From Kluyvera ascorbata ATCC 33433 (lineage in GTDB: Bacteria; Pseudomonadota; Gammaproteobacteria; Enterobacterales; Enterobacteriaceae): a DNA stretch of 51,989 bases. A program made the position numbers and the translations under genes. Below the pieces are notes generated by a model. That model was not told where the DNA came from. It saw only the letters and a list, made by a program, of their open reading frames with translations, and made no database searches. The stretch is taken from positions 1 to 51,989 of the forward strand of contig NZ_JMPL01000021.1 in assembly GCF_000735365.1 (NCBI RefSeq), in the 5' to 3' direction. Positions 37,292 through 47,474 of the stretch are shown in pieces; position 1 is the stretch's first letter; each line of letters opens with the position of its first letter.

Positions 37292-38215
37292 TCAGGAAGG
37301 CATTGACTTGCGAACGGCGCTCAATAGCGTCTGCGCGCCGGAAGAAAGCGGGGTATCCACTCGCGTCAGGATACCAATGGGTTCACCCTGACCCTGCGTC
37401 GCAATCGGCAGGGCGGTCAGCACGCCGCGGCGCAAATCGTCCTTCACCGCGCCGGAAGGGACGAACCAGATATAGTTGAAATCGACCGTCAACTGGCGAG
37501 AAAGTGACGCGGAAAGCGTCTCGATGCAGCCTGCGGGCATTTTGCAGCCCTGGCTTTGGAGCAGCGTTTCCGCATTCTGGCGGGGAACGGTACCCTTCGG
37601 TGAAACCACTACCGGCCACTCCAGCACGCGGCTCAGAGTGATATTTTCATGCAGCAGCGGGTGGTCGGGACGGACGACCAGCTTCAATGATTCCAGGAAC
37701 AACAGCTCATAGTTCAACCCGGTCATCAGTTCCGGGTCGGACATGCGACCAATGCCCAGATCGATATCACCGGACTTCAGCGCCGCCAGCAGCATCGTAT
37801 TGTTCATGGTGGCGACCTGAAGCGTCACGTCTTTTTGCTGCTGATGAAATTGTCCGATAACGGCAGGGAGCACGCCGAGCGCTGCGGTGGGTAGGGCACC
37901 GATGCGCACAACATCATTATTAACACCTTCTTTACGTATCAGCGCCTGACCCGCGGTATTTAGCGCATCAAGCACCTTCACGGCATGGGTTAAAAATTGT
38001 TCACCCACGAGGGTGAGTTGAGCCCCCAGACGGCCACGTTCGAAGAGACGTGTACCGGTTAGCTGTTCAAGTTCATTGAGCGTCTTGGAGAGCGCTGGCT
38101 GGCTTAAATTAAGGGTTTCAGCCGCTCGCCCCAAAGTTCCTTGCTGGGCGACGGCTACGAATGTGTGCAGATGGCGCAGGCGAATGCGCTGGCTAAAGAG
38201 TGCGTTTTTTTCCAT
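37292..38215 (-). CDS. ydcI: LysR-family regulator YdcI (PcaQ-like)
   Basis: A 307-residue LysR-type regulator. The winged helix-turn-helix (residues 12-70) contains RHLHTFVAVAQQGTLGRAAE and LNLSQPALSKTLNELEQ, followed by the periplasmic-binding-like effector domain. It matches E. coli YdcI nearly residue for residue in the DNA-binding domain and has the same length. It also has the features of PcaQ, the activator of protocatechuate operons, and lies just downstream of pcaHG. The likely effector is protocatechuate or carboxymuconate. A 23-base inverted repeat separates it from pcaG, and TTGCTAGCAA lies 60 bases upstream of its start. Confidence 0.9.
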   Translation of the reverse strand: MEKNALFSQRIRLRHLHTFVAVAQQGTLGRAAETLNLSQPALSKTLNELEQLTGTRLFERGRLGAQLTLVGEQFLTHAVKVLDALNTAGQALIRKEGVNNDVVRIGALPTAALGVLPAVIGQFHQQQKDVTLQVATMNNTMLLAALKSGDIDLGIGRMSDPELMTGLNYELLFLESLKLVVRPDHPLLHENITLSRVLEWPVVVSPKGTVPRQNAETLLQSQGCKMPAGCIETLSASLSRQLTVDFNYIWFVPSGAVKDDLRRGVLTALPIATQGQGEPIGILTRVDTPLSSGAQTLLSAVRKSMPS

Positions 38216-38274
38216 AAGCGATGTTAAAAACAGAGCGGCATGAGTGACAAGTAATGTTGTTTAAATTTGATAAC

Positions 38275-38284
38275 TTGCTAGCAA
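38275..38284. promoter_or_regulatory. Small palindrome upstream of ydcI
   Basis: TTGCTAGCAA in an AT-rich stretch, 60 bases before the ydcI start; a possible autoregulatory LysR half-site pair. Confidence 0.3.
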
Positions 38285-38342
38285 ATTATTATTAACATTT
38301 GTGCGGTTTAACAGACAAGCGATTTGTTGGATTAGAGACGTT

Positions 38343-38412
38343 CCCGGCGTCGCGTTTGTACGGCCGGGCTACTTTGCGATAGGTAACCTGGCCGTACAAA
38401 CGCGACGCCGGG
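38343..38412. repeat. Long perfect inverted repeat between pcaG and ydcI
   Basis: Arms of 23 bases (38343-38365 and 38390-38412) are perfect complements around a 24-base loop. The ends read CCCGGCGTCGCG and the loop holds GGGCTAC, which ties it to the GTAGCCCGG repeats in this window. In RNA it would form a very stable hairpin just after pcaG. There is no T-run, so it may stabilise mRNA or impede transcription instead of terminating by the classic route. Confidence 0.8.
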
Positions 38413-38428
38413 TCAAAGCGCACTAACC

Positions 38429-39849
<1,421 letters not shown>

Positions 39850-39876
39850 TTAAAGTGAATTTAAGGTATATTTTTA

Positions 39877-39891
39877 ATAACCCTGGGTTAT
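39877..39891. promoter_or_regulatory. PcaQ/YdcI-type operator between pcaH and ydcJ
   Basis: ATAACC-CTG-GGTTAT, a perfect inverted repeat resembling the PcaQ consensus reported in rhizobia (ATAACC-N4-GGTTAA). It is about 80 bases upstream of the predicted pcaH start of transcription and 123 bases before ydcJ, so one site could serve both directions. Confidence 0.55.
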
Positions 39892-40013
39892 GTAATCAGA
39901 ACCATTCACTCAATAAGTTCAGTCAGTTGCCGCGATCACAGTTTGTAAATTCTTACCGCATAGCGTCATGGCCTTTCCTACACTGCAAATATATTCACAG
40001 GAGGCAAGGCATC

Positions 40014-41357
40014 ATGGCGCACACCCTTTCGGCGGATGATATTCGTGAGGAATTTTCACAAGCAATGTCGGCAATGTATCAGCAAGAAGTTCCGCAATAT
40101 GGAACCCTGCTGGCATTAGTGGCTGACGTAAACCTGGCCGTGCTGGAAAATAACACGCGTCTGCATGAACAGCTGGCCAATGCGGATGAGCTCGCGCGAC
40201 TTAATGTTGAACGTCATGGCGCGATCCGAGTGGGTACGGCAGAGGAACTTTCCACGCTGTGCCGGATGTTCGCCATAATGGGAATGGAGCCGGTGGGCTA
40301 TTACGATCTGTCGGTGGCGAACGTTCCGGTACACTCGACCGCCTTTCGGCCGGTGGACGATGCGGCGTTACAGCGTAATCCGTTTCGTATTTTTACCTCT
40401 TTATTGCGTCTTGAGCTTATCGACGACCCGAATCTGCGCCAGAAAGCGGCGAAGATCTTAGCCGATCGGGATATCTTCACGCCGCGCTGCCGGGCGCTGA
40501 TGAATCTGCATGATGAGCAGGGCGGATTCACCGCTCAGCAGGCGCAGGAGTTCGTGCGGGAAGCGCTGGAAACCTTCCGCTGGCATCGGCATACCACCGT
40601 TGACCAGGAGACCTATCAGGCGCTGAACCAACAGCATCGCTTGATTGCCGATGTGGTCTGTTTCCCCGGCTGCCACATTAACCATCTCACGCCGCGGACG
40701 CTGGATATCGATCGCGTGCAGGAACTGATGTCCGATTACGGTATTGAGCCCAAAGCAGTAATTGAAGGGCCGCCGCGCCGGGCGGTGCCGTTACTACTCC
40801 GCCAGACCAGCTTTAAAGCGCTGGAAGAGCCTGTGCAGTTTGCCGGGGAGTCGAACGGCACGCACACCGCGCGCTTTGGCGAAATTGAACAGCGTGGGGT
40901 GGCGTTAACGCCTAAGGGCCGTGCGCTGTATGACAAACTGCTCAGCGAGGCGGGGGTTGGCAAAGATAACCTGACTCATCAGCAGCATCTGCAAGAGGTA
41001 TTCAAAGCGTTCCCGGATAGCGAGTTCTTACTGCGCCAGCAGGGGCTTGCCTGGTTCCGCTATCGCCTAACGCCGACAGGTGACGCCCACCGCCTGGCGA
41101 TTCACCCAGGCGATGATCCTCAGCCGTTTATCGAACGCGGCTGGATTATCGCCCAGCCCATCACCTATGAAGATTTTCTGCCGGTGAGCGCCGCCGGGAT
41201 TTTCCAGTCGAACCTGGGCGGCGACGGGCAAACACGCACGCAGGGCAATGCTAGTCGTGATGCCTTTGAAACGGCACTTGGCCGACAGGTACTGGACGAA
41301 TTCAGTTTGTATGAGGAGGCTTCGCTACGCAGCAAACGGCGTTGCGGTCTGCTCTGA
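40014..41357 (+). CDS. ydcJ: YdcJ, 2-oxoadipate dioxygenase/decarboxylase family
   Basis: A 447-residue protein of the DUF1338 (HglS) family. Pseudomonas HglS is an Fe(II) enzyme that turns 2-oxoadipate into D-2-hydroxyglutarate in lysine breakdown; E. coli YdcJ is a homologue. Metal-site histidines are probable in VPVHSTAFRP near residue 102 and in CFPGCHINHLTPR near residue 220. The length equals that of E. coli YdcJ when started at the ATG at 40014, which follows AGGAGGCAAGGC; the 53-codon upstream extension is AT-rich leader. It is divergent from pcaHG and 45 bases ahead of the esterase. Confidence 0.92.
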   Translation: MAHTLSADDIREEFSQAMSAMYQQEVPQYGTLLALVADVNLAVLENNTRLHEQLANADELARLNVERHGAIRVGTAEELSTLCRMFAIMGMEPVGYYDLSVANVPVHSTAFRPVDDAALQRNPFRIFTSLLRLELIDDPNLRQKAAKILADRDIFTPRCRALMNLHDEQGGFTAQQAQEFVREALETFRWHRHTTVDQETYQALNQQHRLIADVVCFPGCHINHLTPRTLDIDRVQELMSDYGIEPKAVIEGPPRRAVPLLLRQTSFKALEEPVQFAGESNGTHTARFGEIEQRGVALTPKGRALYDKLLSEAGVGKDNLTHQQHLQEVFKAFPDSEFLLRQQGLAWFRYRLTPTGDAHRLAIHPGDDPQPFIERGWIIAQPITYEDFLPVSAAGIFQSNLGGDGQTRTQGNASRDAFETALGRQVLDEFSLYEEASLRSKRRCGLL

Positions 41358-41402
41358 AACGGGTACTCTGCACAGGAGTGAAAAGAAAAAGGATGAGAAT
41401 CA

Positions 41403-42908
41403 ATGCAGAGTGCCGCAATTCAGGTGGAAACCAGACAAGGGACGTTAACGGGCGTAGTCGAAGGTGATACCCATCTGTGGTGCGGTATCCCTTATGCTGC
41501 ACCGCCGGTGGGCCCGCTTCGTTGGCGTGCGCCGCAGCCGGTGACGCCCTGGCAGGGCGTGCGTCAGGCGAATGCCTTTTCTGCTGCCAGTTGGCAGAGC
41601 GCGGAGTACTGCCAGGAACTTGGCGGCGGTGACCCCGGCCGCTTTTCTGAAGACTGCCTCTACCTTAACGTCTGGTCCCCTGCTAAACGTCAGGGGCCGC
41701 TGCCTGTGATGGTCTGGCTGCACGGCGGTGGCTTTACCATTGGTGCAGGTGCGCTACCGCCTTACGACGGTAAAGCGCTGGCCCGACGCGACGTGATTGT
41801 CGTTACGCTCAACTATCGTTTGGGCCACCTCGGCTTCTTTGCCCATCCGGCTCTTGATGGGGAAGACGGCGAACGGCTCTACAATTTTGGTCTGATGGAC
41901 CAGGTTGCCGCGCTACGTTGGGTGCAGGAAAACATTGAAGCCTTCGGCGGCGATCGTGACAACGTCACGTTATTCGGTGAATCGGCAGGCGCGCGCAGCG
42001 TGCTGTCATTGATGACCTCCCCGAAAGCCGTGGGGCTGTTCCATAAAGCTATCATTCAAAGCGGCTATACCTTGCCCGACCAACCGCGCGACGTGGCGCT
42101 GGCGCGCGGTGAGCGACTGGCCGAACATTTCAATCTGCCGAATGCGTCAGCACAAGATCTGCGTGATATTCCCGCCGAGGCATTCTGGCCGCTTACCGCA
42201 CCCCATAATATTGGCCCCGCGCCCATCGTCGGCGACGCCGTGCTGCCGCAGCCGATGCTCGACGTTTTCTTCGCCGGGAAACAGCACGTCATGCCGGTGA
42301 TGGTGGGTTCCAACAGCGATGAAGCCAGCGTGATGGCGGTATTTGGCGTGGACCTGGCGGGCGAAATTAAAAAACTTCGCCGCGAGCGCCGTCTGGGTCT
42401 GGGGCTTATCAAGCTGCTCTATCCCGGGGTAAAAGGTGATGAAGAACTGGGCCGTCAGGTCTGCCGTGATATGGCGTTCACTACCCTGGGCTATGTGGTG
42501 ATGCAGGCGCAACAGCGAGTGAATCAACCCTGCTGGCGTTACTGGTTTGATTACGTCGCTGAAGCCGAACACGACACCTATTATCACGGCGCGTGGCACG
42601 GCAATGAGGTGCCCTATGTCTTCGACACGCTGGGGCAAATCATGCCCTCGCGCGAGTACGCTACGCCGCGCGATCTCAAGGTGGCGTCTCAAGTGGCGGA
42701 CTACTGGGTCAGCTTCGCCCGTGATGCCAACGCGCGCCATACCGTGCTGCCGGGACCGGTGCGCTGGCCCGCCTGCGTGCGCGGTCGCGACCGGCTTTTG
42801 CGCATTGGTTTACGCAAGCACGCCGGGTTCCACGTGGAAAATCGCTTTATGCGTGCGCGGCTGGCGCTGTTCAAACGCGTCATGAAGCATCATGTGAGTC
42901 TGGATTGA
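41403..42908 (+). CDS. Type B carboxylesterase
   Basis: A 501-residue carboxylesterase of the type B (para-nitrobenzyl esterase/cholinesterase) family. HGGG (107-110) forms the oxyanion hole; Ser194 in GESAGA is the nucleophile; a Glu in SNSDEASVM and a His in YYHGAWHGNEVPY complete the triad. SEDCLYLNVW near residue 82 is the second family signature. There is no signal peptide, so it acts in the cytoplasm. It follows ydcJ by 45 bases with AAGGA upstream and is probably in the same operon. E. coli has no counterpart here. Substrate unknown; an aromatic or quinate ester would suit the neighbours. Confidence 0.85.
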   Translation: MQSAAIQVETRQGTLTGVVEGDTHLWCGIPYAAPPVGPLRWRAPQPVTPWQGVRQANAFSAASWQSAEYCQELGGGDPGRFSEDCLYLNVWSPAKRQGPLPVMVWLHGGGFTIGAGALPPYDGKALARRDVIVVTLNYRLGHLGFFAHPALDGEDGERLYNFGLMDQVAALRWVQENIEAFGGDRDNVTLFGESAGARSVLSLMTSPKAVGLFHKAIIQSGYTLPDQPRDVALARGERLAEHFNLPNASAQDLRDIPAEAFWPLTAPHNIGPAPIVGDAVLPQPMLDVFFAGKQHVMPVMVGSNSDEASVMAVFGVDLAGEIKKLRRERRLGLGLIKLLYPGVKGDEELGRQVCRDMAFTTLGYVVMQAQQRVNQPCWRYWFDYVAEAEHDTYYHGAWHGNEVPYVFDTLGQIMPSREYATPRDLKVASQVADYWVSFARDANARHTVLPGPVRWPACVRGRDRLLRIGLRKHAGFHVENRFMRARLALFKRVMKHHVSLD

Positions 42909-42959
42909 CAGATTTTGTTGCGCTAGCAATTGGATTATCAATCAATTTTGTCTAGAGTG

Positions 42960-42980
42960 GGCGGCAATAACGCCGTTTTT
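42960..42980 (+). terminator. Short terminator after the carboxylesterase
   Basis: CGGC-AATAAC-GCCG followed by TTTTTATTTT, between the esterase and opgD. Confidence 0.5.
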
Positions 42981-43021
42981 ATTTTGCAGCATTCCGACTT
43001 TAAAAGGACGCTTTGCCAGGC

Positions 43022-44677
43022 ATGAACCGCAGACACTTTCTTAAATCTTCAATGGCTGTTGCCGCCGTGTGCGGAACTTCCGGTTTCGCATCGCTATTCT
43101 CCCAGGCCGCGATGGCAGAGGACTCCGGCATTGCCGACGGCCAGACGCGTCGCTTTGATTTCGGCGTACTGCAATCTATGGCGCACGATCTCTCCCGCCA
43201 GCCGTGGAGCGGCGCGCCACGCCCGCTGCCGGATACCCTGGCTAACCTGACGCCGCAGGCCTACAACAGCATTCAGTATGACGCCGAACATTCGCTGTGG
43301 AACAACGTCAAAGAGCGCCAGCTGGACGTGCAGTTTTTCCATGTCGGGATGGGCTTCCGCCGTCGCGTACGGATGTTCTCGCTGGACCCGTCAAGTCACC
43401 AGGCGCGTGAAATTCACTTTCGCCCGGAACTGTTCCAGTACAACAATGCTGGCGTAGACACCAAACAGCTGGAAGGGCAGACCGACCTCGGTTTCGCCGG
43501 TTTCCGCGTGTTTAAAGCGCCGGAACTGGCGCGCCGCGATATCGTGGCGTTCCTTGGCGCGAGCTACTTCCGTGCGGTAGACAGCACCTATCAGTACGGC
43601 CTGTCCGCGCGCGGCCTGGCGATTGATACCTATACCGACTCGCTGGAAGAGTTCCCGGACTTCACCTCTTTCTGGTTCGAAACCGCGAAGCCGGGCGACA
43701 CCTCCTTTACCGTGTACGCGCTGCTGGATAGTGCCAGCGTCACCGGAGCGTACAAATTCGTCGTGCACTGCGAAAAAGCGCAGGTGATCATGGATGTGGA
43801 GAACCATATCTATGCGCGTAAAGACATCAAGCAGCTCGGCATTGCACCGATGACCAGTATGTTCAGCTGCGGCAACAACGAGCGCCGGGTCTGCGACACC
43901 ATCCACCCGCAAATCCACGACTCCGATCGTCTGGCGATGTGGCTTGGCAACGGTGAGTGGGTGTGTCGTCCGCTGAACAACCCGCAGAAGCTACAGTTCA
44001 ACGCCTACCAGGACAAAAACCCGAAAGGCTTCGGGCTGTTGCAGCTCGACCGCGATTTCACCCACTATCAGGACGTCATGGGTTGGTACAATAAACGTCC
44101 AAGCCTGTGGGTGGAGCCGCGTAATCAGTGGGGGAAAGGGGCCGTCAGCCTGATGGAAATCCCAACCACCGGCGAAACGCTCGATAACATCGTCTGCTTC
44201 TGGCAGCCGGAAAAACCGATGAAGGCGGGCGATACGCTGAACTTCAGCTACCGCTTATACTGGAGCGCAATGCCGCCGGTACGTTCCCCACTGGCGCGCG
44301 TGCTGGCAACCCGTACCGGTATGGGCAGCTTCCCGGAAGGCTGGGCACCGGGCGAGCATTACCCGGAAAAATGGTCCCGTCGCTTCGCTATCGATTTTGT
44401 TGGTGGCGACCTCAAAGCCGCTGCACCGAAAGGGATCGAACCGGTCATTACGCTCTCCAGCGGGGAGGCTAAGCAGATTGAGATCCTCTACGTTGAACCG
44501 TTCGACGGCTATCGCATTCTCTTCGACTGGTATCCAACCTCTGATTCCACCGACCCGGTAGATATGCGCCTGTTCCTGCGCTGTCGTGGCGATGCCATCA
44601 GTGAAACCTGGTTGTATCAGTATTTCCCGCCAGCGCCGGATAAACGTCAGTATGTTGATGACCGCGTAATGAAATAA
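43022..44677 (+). CDS. opgD: Glucan biosynthesis protein D, Tat-exported
   Basis: A 551-residue periplasmic protein (MdoD/OpgD) that controls the backbone structure of osmoregulated periplasmic glucans. The N terminus NRRHFLKSS is a twin-arginine signal, with a predicted cut near AMA-ED (about residue 34). It aligns along its full length with E. coli OpgD. Start choice: the ATG at 43022 matches E. coli, but a TTG three codons earlier (43013) is better spaced from AAGGACG. E. coli has the small gene ydcH next; here only a BIME follows. Confidence 0.95.
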   Translation: MNRRHFLKSSMAVAAVCGTSGFASLFSQAAMAEDSGIADGQTRRFDFGVLQSMAHDLSRQPWSGAPRPLPDTLANLTPQAYNSIQYDAEHSLWNNVKERQLDVQFFHVGMGFRRRVRMFSLDPSSHQAREIHFRPELFQYNNAGVDTKQLEGQTDLGFAGFRVFKAPELARRDIVAFLGASYFRAVDSTYQYGLSARGLAIDTYTDSLEEFPDFTSFWFETAKPGDTSFTVYALLDSASVTGAYKFVVHCEKAQVIMDVENHIYARKDIKQLGIAPMTSMFSCGNNERRVCDTIHPQIHDSDRLAMWLGNGEWVCRPLNNPQKLQFNAYQDKNPKGFGLLQLDRDFTHYQDVMGWYNKRPSLWVEPRNQWGKGAVSLMEIPTTGETLDNIVCFWQPEKPMKAGDTLNFSYRLYWSAMPPVRSPLARVLATRTGMGSFPEGWAPGEHYPEKWSRRFAIDFVGGDLKAAAPKGIEPVITLSSGEAKQIEILYVEPFDGYRILFDWYPTSDSTDPVDMRLFLRCRGDAISETWLYQYFPPAPDKRQYVDDRVMK

Positions 44678-44692
44678 TTTGCCTGTCATCGT

Positions 44693-44769
44693 GTAGGCCG
44701 GATAAGGCATAGCCGCCATCCGGCACTCTGCGCCGTTATGCCTGATGACGCTGCGCTTATCAGGCCTAC
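44693..44769. repeat. BIME (paired REP sequences)
   Basis: It starts GTAGGCCGGATAAGGC and ends GCTTATCAGGCCTAC, with GCCATCCGGC and CCTGATGACGC inside. It occupies nearly all of the opgD-rimL gap. Confidence 0.85.
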
Positions 44770-44796
44770 TCGACTTCCGCCAATTGAGGCACCAGA

Positions 44797-45348
44797 ATGA
44801 CTACCGCTGAAATTATCACCGTCAATGACACCGTTACCCTTCATGCGGTGAATGAAAGCCACGTTACCGGTCTCTTTGAACTGGTGATGCGTAATAAAGT
44901 CTGGCTACAGCAAACGCTGAATTGGCCGCAGTTCGTCAACAGTGAACAGGATTCTCGCCAGAACGTGCAGGGTAATATGATGCTGCACCAGCGCGGTATC
45001 GCCAAAATGTTCCTGATTTTTGTCGATGATACGATGGCTGGCGTCCTGTCTTTTAACCAGATTGAACCCTCGAACAAAACGGGCTATATCGGCTACTGGC
45101 TGGATGAAGACGTGCAGGGAAAAGGGATTTTGTCGGCGTCATTACAGGCGTTTGTTCGCTACTATGCCGAACGCGGCGAGATTCGCCGCTTCGTCATTAA
45201 GTGCCGGGTCGATAACCTGCGCAGTAATCAAGTCGCGCTGCGCAACGGGTTTGCGCTGGAAGGGTGCTTGCGCCAGGCCGAGTTTCTCAACGGTGTTTAT
45301 TACGACCAGAACATTTATGCCCTGATTGTTGACGACGCGGCGCTATAG
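44797..45348 (+). CDS. rimL: Ribosomal-protein-serine acetyltransferase RimL
   Basis: A 183-residue GNAT acetyltransferase that acetylates the N-terminal serine of ribosomal protein L12, forming L7. LDEDVQGKGILSASLQAFV near residues 105-123 is the acetyl-CoA loop (Q/R-x-x-G-x-G), and VDNLRSNQVALRNGFALEG near residue 140 is typical of the family. It is close to E. coli RimL throughout. It ends six bases inside the convergent ydcK. Confidence 0.93.
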   Translation: MTTAEIITVNDTVTLHAVNESHVTGLFELVMRNKVWLQQTLNWPQFVNSEQDSRQNVQGNMMLHQRGIAKMFLIFVDDTMAGVLSFNQIEPSNKTGYIGYWLDEDVQGKGILSASLQAFVRYYAERGEIRRFVIKCRVDNLRSNQVALRNGFALEGCLRQAEFLNGVYYDQNIYALIVDDAAL

Positions 45349-46323
45349 CGCGCCAAACAGCGGGGTGCGGGTAATATGCTGCGCCCCGGTCAGTGCTTTA
45401 CGCCCGCGCAGATGGATCGCCTCTCCAGGCAAAGCCTCCACCACCACGCTATCGGTGATATCAATGTGATACTCGATCAGCACATCGCCAATCACCCGCG
45501 CATCGCCCTGAATAAGCACGTGATCGTCGAGTAATATCGGCCCGCCCTGTAAGCGCGCGTTGCCGCCAACCATCACGTGGTGCTTCAGCACGCAATTACC
45601 TTCTACTACCGCATGTTCAGCCACCTGCGAGCTGTAACGAATCGTTGGGATCTCATCTTCGCCGCGCCCGGCGATAATGCGCGCATTGCCGTAAACTTTA
45701 GCGCAGTCGCACACCCAAATGTTGTTCTCCTCATTCCCATCCAGACGAGCGCTATCGAAGATTTCTGCACGGTGTTCAACAAAGGCATGAATCAGCATGG
45801 CTTTGCCGAAGATTTGCGCCTGATGCACTACCCGGCAGTGGCGAAGCTGCGCGGCGTCGTAGATTTGCAGGAGTTGCTCGCTATCGGCGGTTAACCCTCT
45901 GGCCCCGACAATTTGCGACTGTTCCGCAATGTAGGCATAGCCGAACAGATGGCAGTGGCCATGAACCTGGGAATCATGTACGGCCGCATCGCCGTTGACT
46001 CTAGCGTAATGGCTGATGCGGCTGGCTTGCACCCATGCGTTACCGCCAACTTCTGCCTGATGGCTAATTTCGCAGGGTTGCGTAATTCTGGCGTTTTCGG
46101 TGACCCGGGCCCCGGCGTACACCAGGCTGTTTTGATCGTAGATCCAGCATTCACCATCGTGGCTGAGCGACAGCTCGTTTTCTACCCAGCCTCCGAGGCT
46201 GCCAGCGCTGACATCGGCAAAATCCTGTAGGGCAATAATCTGGCGTACCACCACGCTCTCTCTGGCGCCGGGTTCGCCAATTTGAACGCTGCGCGTTTCA
46301 TCGCTGAGACGGTATTTTTTCAT
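45343..46323 (-). CDS. ydcK: YdcK, left-handed beta-helix repeat protein
   Basis: A 326-residue protein made almost wholly of hexapeptide-type repeats (GNARI, GNAWV, GDAAVHDS and so on), which predicts a left-handed beta-helix as in hexapeptide acyltransferases. The length equals that of E. coli YdcK when started at the ATG at 46323 (MKKYRLSDE). No catalytic activity is established. Its last codons overlap the end of rimL. Confidence 0.9.
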   Translation of the reverse strand: MKKYRLSDETRSVQIGEPGARESVVVRQIIALQDFADVSAGSLGGWVENELSLSHDGECWIYDQNSLVYAGARVTENARITQPCEISHQAEVGGNAWVQASRISHYARVNGDAAVHDSQVHGHCHLFGYAYIAEQSQIVGARGLTADSEQLLQIYDAAQLRHCRVVHQAQIFGKAMLIHAFVEHRAEIFDSARLDGNEENNIWVCDCAKVYGNARIIAGRGEDEIPTIRYSSQVAEHAVVEGNCVLKHHVMVGGNARLQGGPILLDDHVLIQGDARVIGDVLIEYHIDITDSVVVEALPGEAIHLRGRKALTGAQHITRTPLFGAL

Positions 46324-46366
46324 GATGGCCTCACAGGTATGCAGATAGAGTAAATGTAGCAAACCA

Positions 46367-46396
46367 TTGTGAATCGCGAGCGAACCGGTGTATAAC
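46367..46396 (+). promoter_or_regulatory. Promoter of the dehydratase-regulator operon
   Basis: TTGTGA (46367-46372), an 18-base spacer, and TATAAC (46391-46396); start predicted near 46402. Confidence 0.5.
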
Positions 46397-46413
46397 CCAC
46401 AGTTAAACGAATA

Positions 46414-46437
46414 GTATTATTTAATACAAAGTGTATT
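46414..46437. promoter_or_regulatory. Overlapping inverted repeats before the dehydratase gene
   Basis: GTATT-ATTT-AATAC (46414-46427) and AATACA-AAG-TGTATT (46423-46437) share their middle arm. The pair lies just downstream of the predicted start of transcription, where a repressor would act. Confidence 0.5.
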
Positions 46438-46448
46438 GAGGTGATGAA

Positions 46449-47417
46449 ATGAGTGAACAAAAGCTCCCTGATTACGGCGACGTAGTGGCCGCGGCAGAAC
46501 GCATTGCGGGCTACGCGAACCGAACGCCGGTGATGACCTCACGGACGGTTAATGAGGCGTTCGGTGCTGAAGTCTTTTTCAAATGTGAGAACTTTCAGCG
46601 TATGGGGGCGTTCAAATTTCGCGGAGCGATGAATGCGCTGCTGCAGTTTACGCCTGCCCAGCGTACGGCAGGGGTCGTAGCGTTTTCATCCGGCAACCAC
46701 GCGCAGGCAATTGCCCTGTCGGCGAAGTTGCTAGGCATTCCGGCCACCATCGTGATGCCGCTGGATGCTCCTGCAGTTAAGGTGACCGCGACGAAGGGCT
46801 ATGGCGCTAAGGTTGTCACTTACGATCGCTATACCGAAGACCGAGAGCAAATTGGCCGTGACCTGGCGCAAAAATACGGCCTGACGCTGATCCCGCCGTA
46901 TGACCATCCACACGTGATTGCCGGTCAGGGGACAGCGGCTAAAGAGCTGATTGAAGAAGTCGGCCCACTGGATGCGCTGTTTGTCTGCCTTGGCGGCGGT
47001 GGGCTGCTTTCGGGTTCTGCGCTGGCGGCTCGTCATTTGTCGCCGGAATGCGCCATTTACGGCGTTGAGCCAGAGGCGGGGAATGACGGTCAGCAATCGT
47101 TTCGCAGCGGGAAGATTGTTCATATCGACACCCCTAAAACCATCGCCGACGGCGCACAGACCCAGCATCTTGGGGCGATCACCTTCCCGTTAATTCAGCA
47201 GAATGTTGATGACATTCTGACGGCCAGCGATGATGAACTGATCGCGGCGATGACCTTCTTCGCTGAGCGCATGAAAATGGTGGTTGAGCCAACCGGGTGC
47301 CTGGGATTTGCCGCCGCGCGGGCGCGAAAAGCTACGTTACAGGGTAAGAAGGTGGGCATTATCATCAGCGGTGGTAATGTGGATATCAGCCGCTATGCCG
47401 CCTTGCTGGCGGGCTAG
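46449..47417 (+). CDS. Threonine/serine dehydratase-like PLP enzyme
   Basis: A 322-residue fold type II PLP enzyme of the threonine dehydratase, serine racemase and threo-3-hydroxyaspartate ammonia-lyase group. Lys56 in GAFKFRGA binds PLP; SSGNHAQA near residue 79 and the phosphate loop GGGGLLSG near residue 176 complete the site. It lacks the C-terminal regulatory domain of biosynthetic IlvA, so it is a catabolic enzyme. The exact substrate (threonine, serine or hydroxyaspartate) is not shown. GAGGTGAT lies before the ATG. The next gene encodes a YheO-type regulator in the same direction. Confidence 0.85.
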   Translation: MSEQKLPDYGDVVAAAERIAGYANRTPVMTSRTVNEAFGAEVFFKCENFQRMGAFKFRGAMNALLQFTPAQRTAGVVAFSSGNHAQAIALSAKLLGIPATIVMPLDAPAVKVTATKGYGAKVVTYDRYTEDREQIGRDLAQKYGLTLIPPYDHPHVIAGQGTAAKELIEEVGPLDALFVCLGGGGLLSGSALAARHLSPECAIYGVEPEAGNDGQQSFRSGKIVHIDTPKTIADGAQTQHLGAITFPLIQQNVDDILTASDDELIAAMTFFAERMKMVVEPTGCLGFAAARARKATLQGKKVGIIISGGNVDISRYAALLAG

Positions 47418-47474
47418 CATCGAGTCGCCTGTCCTGACAGGCGGCATCATCTTATGGAAGACAAGGCGCAACAG

